Part shown: in pieces, positions 1 through 7,451 of the stretch
Position numbering within the stretch: position 1 is the first letter of the stretch
Layout of the letters: every line of letters begins with the position of its first letter
NCBI RefSeq assembly: GCF_001278035.1
Contig: NZ_CP009452.1
Coordinates: forward strand, 1,893,501 to 1,957,500
Direction of reading: 5' to 3'
Length of the DNA: 64,000 nucleotides
DNA from: Sphingopyxis sp. 113P3
Lineage (GTDB): Bacteria > Pseudomonadota > Alphaproteobacteria > Sphingomonadales > Sphingomonadaceae
Notes under the pieces: model-generated
What the model saw: only the letters and a program-made list of their open reading frames with translations
What the model was told of the DNA's origin: nothing
Databases searched by the model: none
Translations under genes and position numbers: made by a program

Positions 1-90
1 TTTGCTCTGCTCCCGCGTGTCGCGCTCTTTGCCGACCCGAGCCCGATCTACGGCCGCGCGCCCGACGCGAAGCCGATGGCAGCGCAATGA
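1..90 (+). CDS. tsaB: TsaB C-terminus (partial)
   Basis: The reading frame open from base 1 ends in TGA at 88-90 and gives 29 residues ending in a P-I-Y-G-R-x-P-D-A-K segment. This resembles the C-terminal tail of TsaB, the partner of TsaD in threonylcarbamoyl-adenosine (t6A37) tRNA modification. The neighbour supports the call, because tsaB-rimI is a common bacterial gene pair and the rimI ATG overlaps this stop codon (ATGA). Only the tail is visible, so the call rests on a short motif plus synteny. Confidence 0.7.
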   Translation, partial: FALLPRVALFADPSPIYGRAPDAKPMAAQ

Positions 91-548
91 GCGGCGCGAT
101 CGTCCTCGCTACCGCGCGCGTCGGCGATGTCGGCGCGCTGATGGAGGTCATGGAGGCCGCCTTTGACCCAGCCTATGGCGAGGCATGGAGCGCCGCGCAG
201 CTACTCACCCTCTTCGCGCTGCCCTCGGCGCGCATTTGCCTCGCGCGCGAGGACGAGCAGCCCTGCGGCTTTTCGGCCGCGCGCGTCGCTGGCCCTGAAA
301 GCGAGTTGCTTCTCCTTGCCGTCAATCCGCTGTGGCGCGGTCGCGGGATCGGGCGGCGGCTGATCGAGGACTGGCAGGCATGGGCGGCAGGGGAAGGCGC
401 GGAGGAATATTTTCTTGAAATGCGCGCCGACAATTCAGCGGTTCACTTGTACCGGGAAGCAGGATTTACCGAATGCGGGCGCCGCACGGCTTACTATCGC
501 GGCGGTGACGGGGTCGTTCGCGACGCGATTACCATGCGGCGTCGATAA
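87..548 (+). CDS. rimI: RimI-like ribosomal protein acetyltransferase
   Basis: A 153-residue GNAT-fold N-acetyltransferase that would transfer acetyl from acetyl-CoA to a protein N-terminus, in E. coli that of ribosomal protein S18. The acetyl-CoA loop RGRGIG lies at residues 84-89 after the beta-4 strand. The block FLEMRADNSAVHLYREAGF at 109-127 is the RimI signature, with the EMR strand and the Tyr/Gly turn. The start overlaps the tsaB stop, which suggests translational coupling. RimI is the best match among GNAT proteins because of the tsaB neighbour and the length. Confidence 0.88.
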   Translation: MSGAIVLATARVGDVGALMEVMEAAFDPAYGEAWSAAQLLTLFALPSARICLAREDEQPCGFSAARVAGPESELLLLAVNPLWRGRGIGRRLIEDWQAWAAGEGAEEYFLEMRADNSAVHLYREAGFTECGRRTAYYRGGDGVVRDAITMRRR

Positions 549-676
549 ATTCCTTCGTAACCGAATTATCTTAGATTGCTAAATTGTCGCCAAAATGGCA
601 TAAATAGCTGTGGACGAAGAAAACTCGACCTATTCGCCGTCCATTCTTCTGGGATGAATAGATAGGAACTGCCCCC
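549..676 (+). promoter_or_regulatory. AT-rich leader upstream of mucR
   Basis: This 128-bp gap is visibly richer in A and T than the surrounding GC-rich DNA, with TA steps and T/A runs such as GAATTATCTTAGATTG and GGCATAAATAG. MucR/Ros proteins are known to bind AT-rich DNA containing T-A steps and often repress their own gene, so this is a plausible autoregulatory region. No exact operator can be assigned by eye. Confidence 0.4.
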
Positions 677-1108
677 ATGTCGGAACAAGCCGATACCAGT
701 GAAATGCTCGTCACCCTTACGGCCGATATCGTCGCTGCGCATGTCAGCAACAATAGTGTTGCGATCTCTGATCTTGCGATGCTGATCAATAATGTACACG
801 CCGCGCTGTCGGGATTGGGCAGTGAAGCTGCGCCCGAGGAAAAGCCGGTTCCCGCGGTTTCCATTCGCGCGTCGGTGAAGCCCGACTACATCGTGTGCCT
901 CGAGGACGGCAAGAAGCTGAAGATGCTGCGTCGCCATTTGATGACGCATTATGAGATGACCCCGGAGGATTATCGCGCGAAATGGGGCCTCCCCGCCGAT
1001 TACCCGATGGTCGCCCCGAACTACGCCGCCAAGCGCCGGGCGCTCGCGAAGGAAATCGGTCTTGGTACCAAGGGGCGGGGTGGCGGGCGCAAGCGCCGAA
1101 AGGCTTAA
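677..1108 (+). CDS. mucR: MucR/Ros family transcriptional regulator
   Basis: A 143-residue Ros/MucR protein, a small zinc-finger DNA-binding regulator of alphaproteobacteria that controls surface polysaccharide, motility and cell-cycle genes. The prokaryotic zinc finger reads C74-x2-D77-x9-H87-x3-H91, with Asp in the second ligand position. It is followed by the conserved segment PEDYRAKWGLPADYPMVAPN. The C-terminus is strongly basic (GRGGGRKRRKA). The gene is monocistronic, with its own AT-rich leader and a downstream hairpin. The family is clear, but the target genes cannot be inferred. Confidence 0.93.
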   Translation: MSEQADTSEMLVTLTADIVAAHVSNNSVAISDLAMLINNVHAALSGLGSEAAPEEKPVPAVSIRASVKPDYIVCLEDGKKLKMLRRHLMTHYEMTPEDYRAKWGLPADYPMVAPNYAAKRRALAKEIGLGTKGRGGGRKRRKA

Positions 1109-1144
1109 AGCCTTCGCCCATAACCCTCTTGCGGGGGAACGAAC

Positions 1145-1177
1145 GGGGCGGCGCCGCAGGGGGCCGCCCTTGTTCTA
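1145..1177 (+). terminator. Rho-independent terminator after mucR
   Basis: GGGCGGC (1146-1152) pairs with GCCGCCC (1163-1169) around a 10-nt loop and is followed directly by TTGTTCT. The T-tract is short. The TTGTTC doubles as the probable -35 box of the fur promoter. Confidence 0.55.
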
Positions 1178-1198
1178 TTCCCGGCACCACCCTATACA
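1170..1198 (+). promoter_or_regulatory. Candidate sigma-70 promoter of fur
   Basis: TTGTTC (1170-1175), a 17-bp spacer and TATACA (1193-1198) lie about 50 bp before the fur ATG. The geometry is that of a sigma-70 promoter, and it sits within the T-tract of the mucR terminator. Confidence 0.6.
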
Positions 1199-1244
1199 AT
1201 GGGTGAAGGAAGAAAGACGACTGCGTCTTGCAGGAAAGGCCCGC

Positions 1245-1670
1245 ATGTCCGGTACCATCGATCTTGAAGCGCTGTGCCACGAAAAGGGCCTGCGCATCAC
1301 CGAGCAGCGCCGGATCATCGCGCGCGTCATTTCGGATTCGGAGGATCATCCCGACGTCGAGACGCTCTATGAACGCGCGTCCAAGATCGACAGCGGCATT
1401 TCGATCGCCACCGTCTATCGCACCGTTCGCCTGTTCGAAGAGGCGGGCATACTCGACCGTCATGATTTCGGCGATGGCCGCTCGCGTTACGAGGCGGCGC
1501 CCGAGGCGCATCACGATCATCTGATCGACGTCGAGACGGGAAAAGTGATCGAGTTCGTCGATCCGGAACTCGAAGCTCTGCAGAAGGTGATCGCCGAAAG
1601 GCTGGGTTTCCGCCTCGTTGACCACCGCATGGAACTTTATGGTGTCTCCCTCGATCGCAAGCGCGACTGA
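1245..1670 (+). CDS. fur: Fur family transcriptional regulator
   Basis: A 141-residue Fur-type metalloregulator: a winged helix (ITEQRR at 18-23, recognition helix ISIATVYRTVRLF at 52-64) followed by a dimerisation/metal domain with HHDH at 89-92. The structural-zinc CxxC pairs of some Fur proteins are absent, and HHDHLID replaces HHDHLIC. This fits the iron- or manganese-responsive Fur/Mur branch of alphaproteobacteria. The ATG at 1245 was chosen over an upstream in-frame extension because homology starts there and a promoter lies between 1170 and 1198. The 3' end overlaps plsC. Confidence 0.88.
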   Translation: MSGTIDLEALCHEKGLRITEQRRIIARVISDSEDHPDVETLYERASKIDSGISIATVYRTVRLFEEAGILDRHDFGDGRSRYEAAPEAHHDHLIDVETGKVIEFVDPELEALQKVIAERLGFRLVDHRMELYGVSLDRKRD

Positions 1671-2436
1671 TCGCGCTCCGATCACCTGGCGCCTGGTGCT
1701 GCGCCTCACCTTGATGGTGCTGGCGCTCATCTTCCTCATCGTCCCGCATCTTTGCTACCGCGCCGTCGGCAGACCCTCGCCGATGGTGATGGCCTTCCTC
1801 AACGCTGCCGGCTGGATTGCAGGGCTTCGCATCCGAACGAGAGGGACGCGGCTGAGGCGCGACGTATTGTTCGTCTCCAACCATGTGAGCTGGCTTGATA
1901 TTCTCGCGCTCGGCGGCGCAGCGCGCTCGGCCTTCGTCTCGAAGGCCGAGGTCGAAACAACCCCGCTTGTCGGCTGGCTCGCCGACCAGAATCACACCAT
2001 CTACGTCCAGCGCGAGGCCAAACGCGAAATCCACAATCAGACAAGCGAGCTTCGCAGCGCGCTCGCGCGCGGCCGCCCCGTGACCTTGTTTCCCGAGGGA
2101 ACGACTGGGCCCGGTGACGGACTTCTGCCCTTTCGCGCCTCGCTCCTTCAGGCGGTCATTCCGACGCCCCCGCGGCTCCAGGTCCAGCCGGTATTCCTCG
2201 ATTATGGCGAAGAAGCCCCCGAAATTGCGTGGCTCGATCCCGAATCCGGGCTCGACAATTTCAAGCGGCTCCTCGCGCGCAAACGCCCGATTTCGCTCAC
2301 CATCCACTACCTCGATCCGCTGCCTGATGAAGTCGAGGCGGACCGCAAGGCGCTTGCTGAAGCGGCCCGCGCTGCGATCAACGCGCGTATGGAAGAGACG
2401 GCGCGCTCTTCCGCGACCGCGCGCTATCGCCTATAG
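1639..2436 (+). CDS. plsC: 1-acyl-sn-glycerol-3-phosphate acyltransferase
   Basis: A 265-residue PlsC-family enzyme that acylates lysophosphatidic acid to phosphatidic acid at the inner membrane. A hydrophobic helix (about residues 18-40) precedes the catalytic HX4D motif NHVSWLD (H82, D87) and the substrate-binding block [15 protein letters not shown] at 151-165. The ATG at 1639 overlaps fur by 32 nt, and a TTG at 1618 is an alternative start. The frame runs almost into miaB, so fur-plsC-miaB-phoH probably share a transcript. Confidence 0.88.
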   Translation: MVSPSIASATDRAPITWRLVLRLTLMVLALIFLIVPHLCYRAVGRPSPMVMAFLNAAGWIAGLRIRTRGTRLRRDVLFVSNHVSWLDILALGGAARSAFVSKAEVETTPLVGWLADQNHTIYVQREAKREIHNQTSELRSALARGRPVTLFPEGTTGPGDGLLPFRASLLQAVIPTPPRLQVQPVFLDYGEEAPEIAWLDPESGLDNFKRLLARKRPISLTIHYLDPLPDEVEADRKALAEAARAAINARMEETARSSATARYRL

Positions 2437-2443
2437 CGCGCCG

Positions 2444-3781
2444 ATGAAATCCGACTCTCCAAAGACTTTTCACGTCAAATCCTTCGGCTGTCAGATGAAC
2501 GTCTATGACGGCGAGCGCATGGCCGAGATGCTCGGCGCTGAGGGTTATGCGCCCGCAGCCGAAGGCGCCGACGCCGATCTGGTTATCCTCAATACCTGTC
2601 ATATTCGCGAGAAAGCCGCAGAAAAGGTCTATTCGGACATCGGCCGCCTGAAGCGCGAGGACGGCACGGCGCCGACGATCGCGGTTGCAGGCTGCGTCGC
2701 CCAGGCCGAGGGCGCCGAGATTGCGCGCCGCGCGCCGAGTGTCGGTGTCGTCGTCGGACCGCAGGCCTATCACCGCCTCCCCGAGCTCATCGCGCGCGCC
2801 GAGCGCGGCGAGAAGGCGATCGATCTCGACATGCCGCTTGACAGCAAGTTTGGGGCGCTTCCGGCGCGCAGTGGCCTTCAGCGCCCCACTGCCTTCCTCA
2901 CCGTGCAGGAAGGCTGCGACAAATTCTGCACTTATTGCGTCGTTCCCTATACGCGCGGCGCCGAGACGAGCCGGCCCTTTGGCGATCTGATCGCCGAGGC
3001 GCGCGCTCTTGTTGCAGGCGGGGTACGCGAGATCACGCTGCTCGGTCAGAATGTGAACGCGTGGGACGGCGAGGATGAGCGGGGAAGGGCGATCGGTCTC
3101 GACGGGCTCATCCGTGCACTCGCCGCCGAGGACGGGCTTGAGCGCATCCGCTACACGACGAGCCATCCCAACGACATGAGCGACGGGTTGATCGCGGCGC
3201 ATGGTGAGGTCGACAAGCTGATGCCATTTCTCCATCTGCCGGTCCAGGCGGGCAGCGACCGCATTCTGGCCGCGATGAACCGCAGCCACAGCGTCGAAAG
3301 TTATTTGCGCGTCATCGAGCATGTTCGCAAAGCACGCCCCGACATCGCAATCTCGGGCGATTTCATCGTCGGCTTCCCCGGCGAAACCGAAGCGGATTTC
3401 GAGGCGACGCTCGATATCGTTCGCGCGACGGGCTATGCGATGGCGTACAGCTTCAAATATTCGCGTCGGCCTGGCACACCCGCAGCCTCGATGGTGGATC
3501 AGGTCGAGGAGGCGGTGATGAACGATCGGCTCCAGCGGTTGCAGGCGCTCCTCAACGCACAGCAGCACGCGTTCAACGAAGCAACCGTCGGACGCACGAC
3601 GCGTCTTCTCCTTGAGCGCAAGGGCAAGCACGAAGGCCAGCTCATTGGCAAATCGCCCTGGCTTCAGTCGGTCCATGTCACCGCGCCAGGGCTGGCGATC
3701 GGCGATATGGTCGACGTCGAAATCACCTCGGCAGGTCCGAACAGTCTGGGCGCGGCCGTGCGCCAATTGCAGGAGGCTTGA
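2444..3781 (+). CDS. miaB: tRNA-2-methylthio-N6-dimethylallyladenosine synthase MiaB
   Basis: A 445-residue radical-SAM methylthiotransferase that converts i6A37 to ms2i6A37 in tRNAs reading UNN codons. The N-terminal UPF0004 domain supplies cluster ligands C16 (SFGCQMN), C52 (NTCHIR) and C84 (VAGCVAQ). The radical-SAM motif is C158-x3-C162-x2-C165 ([16 protein letters not shown]). A C-terminal TRAM domain covers about 380-441. The start lies 7 nt after the plsC stop. The long upstream extension of this open frame inside plsC is not used. The stop overlaps the phoH ATG. Confidence 0.96.
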   Translation: MKSDSPKTFHVKSFGCQMNVYDGERMAEMLGAEGYAPAAEGADADLVILNTCHIREKAAEKVYSDIGRLKREDGTAPTIAVAGCVAQAEGAEIARRAPSVGVVVGPQAYHRLPELIARAERGEKAIDLDMPLDSKFGALPARSGLQRPTAFLTVQEGCDKFCTYCVVPYTRGAETSRPFGDLIAEARALVAGGVREITLLGQNVNAWDGEDERGRAIGLDGLIRALAAEDGLERIRYTTSHPNDMSDGLIAAHGEVDKLMPFLHLPVQAGSDRILAAMNRSHSVESYLRVIEHVRKARPDIAISGDFIVGFPGETEADFEATLDIVRATGYAMAYSFKYSRRPGTPAASMVDQVEEAVMNDRLQRLQALLNAQQHAFNEATVGRTTRLLLERKGKHEGQLIGKSPWLQSVHVTAPGLAIGDMVDVEITSAGPNSLGAAVRQLQEA

Positions 3782-4785
3782 TGCCCAAACGTCCGCTCGC
3801 AGCTTCTCCTGCCGAACCCGGCGACCGCGTTCGGCTGACCGCGGAATTCGAGCGAACGCAATTGTTGGGCATTCTCTTTGGCGAGTTCGACCGCAATCTC
3901 GTCGCGATCGAAAACCGCCTTGGCGTCTATATCTCGGCGCGGGGCAATCGCGTGCAGATCGAGGGCGAGGCCGAGGCCGCGGCGCGCGCACGCGACGTGC
4001 TTACCGAACTCTACAACCGCATCGAACAGGGGCAGGAGGTCGACGCGGGGCTCGTCGACGGAGTGATCGCGATGTCGGCGCAGCCGACGCTCGCCGGTAT
4101 CATCCGCCACGATGCGAGCGAAGCGCCGACAGTGATGATCCGTACGCGCAAGAAGACGATCGTTCCCCGGGCGCCCTCGCAGGTCCCCTACATGCAGGCG
4201 CTCGCGCGCGACGATGTGATCTTTGCGCTCGGCCCCGCGGGGACCGGCAAGACCTATCTCGCGGTCGCGCAGGCGGTCGCGCAGCTCATCACCGGCAGCG
4301 TGCAGCGTCTCATTCTCTCGCGACCCGCAGTCGAGGCGGGTGAAAAACTGGGCTTCCTCCCCGGCGACATGAAGGAAAAGGTCGATCCCTATCTACGCCC
4401 ACTCTACGACGCCCTGCACGACTGCCTGCCCGCCGAGCAGGTCGAGCGCCGGATCGCATCGGGCGAGATCGAGATCGCGCCGCTCGCCTTCATGCGCGGG
4501 CGCACGCTTGCCGATGCCTTCATCATTCTCGACGAAGCGCAGAACACGACGATCCCGCAAATGAAGATGTTTCTGACCCGCTTTGGCATGAACAGCCGGA
4601 TGGTCATTTGCGGCGACCCCAAGCAGGTCGACTTGCCGGCACCTGCGACCTCGGGGCTTGCCGACGCGGTGGCACGGCTCGAGGGGATCGAGGGCATAAA
4701 CGTCAGCCGCTTTACCGCTGCCGATGTCGTCCGTCACCCGATCGTCGGGCGGATTGTCGACGCCTATGAGGGGCCGGGAGCCTAG
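3781..4785 (+). CDS. phoH: PhoH-like ATPase
   Basis: A 334-residue PhoH-family P-loop ATPase, with a KH-like N-terminal region and then the ATPase core. Walker A is GPAGTGKT at 151-158 and Walker B is FIILDEAQNTT near 248. The family is linked to RNA metabolism, often beside ybeY. The start ATG overlaps the miaB stop by one base (TGATG). In most relatives ybeY and a CorC-type gene follow, but here a convergent unrelated gene lies 10 bp downstream, so the usual order ends at this point. Confidence 0.93.
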   Translation: MPKRPLAASPAEPGDRVRLTAEFERTQLLGILFGEFDRNLVAIENRLGVYISARGNRVQIEGEAEAAARARDVLTELYNRIEQGQEVDAGLVDGVIAMSAQPTLAGIIRHDASEAPTVMIRTRKKTIVPRAPSQVPYMQALARDDVIFALGPAGTGKTYLAVAQAVAQLITGSVQRLILSRPAVEAGEKLGFLPGDMKEKVDPYLRPLYDALHDCLPAEQVERRIASGEIEIAPLAFMRGRTLADAFIILDEAQNTTIPQMKMFLTRFGMNSRMVICGDPKQVDLPAPATSGLADAVARLEGIEGINVSRFTAADVVRHPIVGRIVDAYEGPGA

Positions 4786-4795
4786 AAACCCTCGA

Positions 4796-5344
4796 TCAGC
4801 CGCAGCCCTCACCGGGACAAGCCTCTCTCACGCGGTCCGCCGACTGGTCTTTACGGCCTGGATGCGCCTGCGGCGGGACGTTGGGTGCGAGGGAATATCT
4901 CATTCGGTCGGCCGTGGGACAAAACTGATAATCCGCCGCGTCGAGCTTGCGAAACCGGGACGGCCAGCCCGGCAGGCACTCGAAAGCCGCGGTATCGAGG
5001 CCCCTGACGACGGCGAGAGATAATCCGTGGATGCGGGCTTCACCGATGAGGCAATTAAGCCTTGGTCGCGGCGTTGAATCGATCTCGACGAATGCGGATC
5101 CCTCATGATCCGGGATTGCCAAATCGAGCGAGAATTTATCAATGCCGCAAGCCCGGATCAAACTCGCGCTCGTCGGACTGTCCTCCGCTTTGCGATCCGT
5201 CTGCGCGAGATCGTCATGATCGTCATCAGCGATCCGAAGGTACAATGGCTCCTCCCTGCTCGCGGACCAGGCTTGCGCGCCCAGGGCGCTCGCCAGGGTC
5301 AGGGCCGAACCCAGCAGCATTCCGGTGAGGAGCGAACGGCGCAT
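4796..5344 (-). CDS. Exported protein of unknown function, Cys-containing
   Basis: I do not recognise this 182-residue protein. It starts with a signal peptide (MRRSLLTGMLLGSALTLASA, likely cleaved after AQA near 24), so it is probably periplasmic. The mature part has an acidic DDDHDD stretch, a central region with three cysteines (ACGID, NCLIGE, ECLPGW), and a Cys-rich tail (FCPTAD, ACPGEGCG) that could form disulfides. The IS630 element ends 5 bp upstream of its ATG, so its native upstream sequence is gone. It was probably the second gene of a DoxX operon. The ORF is intact, but its expression is doubtful. Confidence 0.6.
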   Translation of the reverse strand: MRRSLLTGMLLGSALTLASALGAQAWSASREEPLYLRIADDDHDDLAQTDRKAEDSPTSASLIRACGIDKFSLDLAIPDHEGSAFVEIDSTPRPRLNCLIGEARIHGLSLAVVRGLDTAAFECLPGWPSRFRKLDAADYQFCPTADRMRYSLAPNVPPQAHPGRKDQSADRVREACPGEGCG

Positions 5345-5346
5345 GG

Positions 5347-5360
5347 CTAGAGCATCGTGC
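5347..5360 (+). repeat. Left terminal inverted repeat of IS630 element with TA target
   Basis: CTAGAGCATCGTGC is the exact reverse complement of 6387-6400. The TA at 5348-5349 is the duplicated target dinucleotide, and the element proper begins with GAGCATCGTGC at 5350. Confidence 0.9.
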
Positions 5361-6397
5361 CAGAAATAGGAATCGGGGGATTCCCAAAAGGTCTGAGTTG
5401 TGATTCACCGGGTTCGGAGGTGGATCATGGGGAAATCTTATTCGAGGGATCTGCGCGATCGCGTGGAGGGGTATATAAGATCGGGTCACTCGCGGCGTGA
5501 TGCTGCCCGGCGCTTTGGGGTGAGCCCGAGCTTTGCCGTGAAGCTGTCGAAGCGTGTCGCGTTGACGGGTTCGACAGCACCGGCGCGACAAGGCCGGCCG
5601 GCCGGAGGCGGTAAATTGGCGGCCCATATGGAGGTGCTGATTGGCTGGGTGGAGGCGCGGCCAGACATCACGATGCCCGAACTGGCGACGCGGCTGAAGG
5701 CGGCGACAGGGGTTGTTGCCCATCCCGCATCCTTGTCGCGTGCGCTCTTGTCTGCTGGATTTACCTATAAAAAAAACACTTCTGGCGTGGGAGTGCGCAC
5801 GCGCTGACATTGCACTGCGTCGTCGCAGCTGGCGCCGACATCGCCAGCCGCGGATGCGCCAGGAGCCGCATCGGTTGATCTTCGTCGACGAGACGGCAAC
5901 CACGACCAAGATGACGCGCCTGCGCGGGCGAGCGCGCTACGGCTCGCGCCTCAAGGCGAAAGCGCCGTTCGGGCACTGGAAAACCCAGACCTTCATCGCC
6001 GGGCTCCGCCACGATCGCCTGGTCGCTCCCTGGGTCATCGACAGGCCGATGAACCGCGACATCTTCGAGACATGGGTCGAAACGCAGCTCGCGCCCACGC
6101 TCGACCCTGGTGACGTCGTGATCCTCGACAATCTCTCGAGCCACAAAAGCGAGAAGGCCGCGACAATCCTCAAAGAACGCGGCGCATGGTTCCTGTTCCT
6201 GCCGCCCTACAGCCCCGATCTCAATCCGATCGAAATGGCCTTTTCCAAGCTCAAGGCTCACCTGCGCCGCAGCGAAGCGCGCAGCTTCGACGCCCTCTGG
6301 CGCGCCCTCGGCAATATCTGCGACCTCTATTCATCCGAAGAATGTTGGAATTACCTCAAAGCCGCCGGCTATGCGTCCGATTAAACGCACGATGCTC
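5350..6397 (+). mobile_element. IS630-family insertion sequence (1,048 bp)
   Basis: The element is bounded by perfect 11-bp inverted repeats (GAGCATCGTGC at 5350-5360, GCACGATGCTC at 6387-6397) and flanked on both sides by TA, the dinucleotide duplicated by IS630/Tc1-type transposition. It holds one transposase gene in two overlapping frames. Removing the element and one TA copy rejoins the DoxX stop codon to the start of the exported-protein gene two bases later. The insertion is therefore clean, without deletion. Confidence 0.93.
5427..6384 (+). CDS. IS630 transposase, two frames joined at an A8 run
   Basis: The first frame (5427-5807) carries the N-terminal helix-turn-helix ([25 protein letters not shown] region). 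The second frame, to 6384, carries the DDE core: VDET (first Asp), [12 protein letters not shown] (second Asp) and [15 protein letters not shown] (Glu). The frames meet at eight A residues at 5769-5776. With seven A the protein would read [11 protein letters not shown] straight through. The frame change may be made by slippage on the A-run, as known for some IS630 elements, or it may be an inactivating one-base insertion. I cannot tell which from one copy. Confidence 0.85.
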
Positions 6398-6400
6398 TAG
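6387..6400 (+). repeat. Right terminal inverted repeat of IS630 element with TA target
   Basis: GCACGATGCTCTAG is the exact inverse of 5347-5360. The TA at 6398-6399 is the second copy of the target and forms part of the DoxX stop codon (TAG read on the minus strand). Confidence 0.9.
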
Positions 6401-6777
6401 CTCGAGCGCGCGCTGTCGACGCTCCAGATCCCGGCGCCGCGCGCCGCGATGAACAGGAAGAGAAAGGCGTAAAGCGCGATCGTCTCGCCGCCGTTGGCGA
6501 TCGGGTAAAGGCCTTGGCTCCCGTGCACCATCCAGTAACCGACCGCCGCCATTCCGCTCGCGAGGAAGGCTGCGGGACGGGTGAAAAGGCCGAGGAGGAT
6601 CAGGCCGCCCGCCACGAGTTCGATCGCGCCCGCCGCTTGCAACACCGGGCTGAGCGGCATCGGGAAATTGGTGGGAAAGTTGAAGAATTTCTGCACGCCG
6701 TGCGCGAGGAACAGAAGGCCCCCGACAATCCGCAGCAACGCATAGACCTGTTCGGCAAAGCCATCGAGAAATTTCAT
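6397..6777 (-). CDS. DoxX family membrane protein
   Basis: A 126-residue DoxX-family integral membrane protein with four predicted membrane helices. The family signature GGLLFLAHGVQKFF lies in the first helix and GAIELVAGGLILLGLF in the second. Related proteins take part in quinone-linked or thiol-redox functions, but this one cannot be assigned. The stop codon TAG uses the TA target of the adjacent IS630 element, so the C-terminus is unchanged by the insertion. The gene points away from the ECF41 unit upstream. Confidence 0.85.
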   Translation of the reverse strand: MKFLDGFAEQVYALLRIVGGLLFLAHGVQKFFNFPTNFPMPLSPVLQAAGAIELVAGGLILLGLFTRPAAFLASGMAAVGYWMVHGSQGLYPIANGGETIALYAFLFLFIAARGAGIWSVDSARSS

Positions 6778-6928
6778 GGGTTCCCCCCTACCGCCCTCGA
6801 AGAAAGGCGAAGCTTATGCTGCTTTGAAAGGCTCGCAAAGTGCATTCTTGCAAAATCGTCATGTTTCAAAGGCTTGGGATTTCAGGCCGAAAAAAAGGGG
6901 GCGCAAATGCCATATTTTTTGCGCGCGA

Positions 6929-6955
6929 TGTCACACCCGCCTTCGCTGCCTCGTC
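6929..6955 (+). promoter_or_regulatory. ECF41-type promoter (TGTCACA-N16-CGTC)
   Basis: TGTCACA (6929-6935) and CGTC (6952-6955) are separated by 16 bp and end 34 bp before the start codon of the AhpD-like gene. These match the -35 and -10 elements described for ECF41 sigma factors. The ECF41 gene lies in the same transcript, which suggests autoregulation. Confidence 0.85.
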
Positions 6956-6989
6956 ATGCCTGTAGAACCAAGCCTGAAGGAGACACGAC

Positions 6990-7451
6990 ATGACCAAGGT
7001 TACCGATCCTTTCGCCGCATCGCCCCAGCTGATGAAGCAGTGGATGGCGGTGAGCCTCGCCGCGGAAAAGAGCCTCGAGAAGAGCCTCGTCGAGCTCGTG
7101 AAGATCCGCTCGTCGATTCTCAATGGCTGCGCCAACTGCATCAACATGCACACCGCTGACGCCCGGGCAGCAGGCGAAACCGAGCAGCGCATCTATCTGC
7201 TTGCCGCGTGGCGCGACGCGCCCGTTTTCACCCCGCGCGAACGCGCCGCGCTCGCCTGGACCGATGCCTTGACCTGCTTGTCACAAGGACACACACAGGA
7301 AGAGGCACGCGCGGCGCTCGATGCGCATTTTACCGCGGAGGAGCAGATGAACCTCACCGTGATGATCAACGTGATCAATGGCTGGAACCGTATCGCAGTC
7401 GGCTTCGGCCTCTGGTACGAAGGTGGCGCGCCGGCGGCGAAAGCGGCCTGA
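6990..7451 (+). CDS. Carboxymuconolactone decarboxylase / AhpD-like protein
   Basis: A 153-residue CMD-family protein with the AhpD-type redox centre C47-x2-C50-x3-H54 (NGCANCINMH), as in alkylhydroperoxidase-like proteins. It is expected to be a cytoplasmic all-helical oligomer that reduces peroxides or a related thiol-reactive substrate. It follows an ECF41-type promoter with a good ribosome site (GAAGGAGA) and overlaps the ECF41 sigma gene (TGATG). CMD proteins are among the known partners of ECF41 sigma factors, together with oxidoreductases and epimerases. The substrate is unknown. Confidence 0.9.
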   Translation: MTKVTDPFAASPQLMKQWMAVSLAAEKSLEKSLVELVKIRSSILNGCANCINMHTADARAAGETEQRIYLLAAWRDAPVFTPRERAALAWTDALTCLSQGHTQEEARAALDAHFTAEEQMNLTVMINVINGWNRIAVGFGLWYEGGAPAAKAA

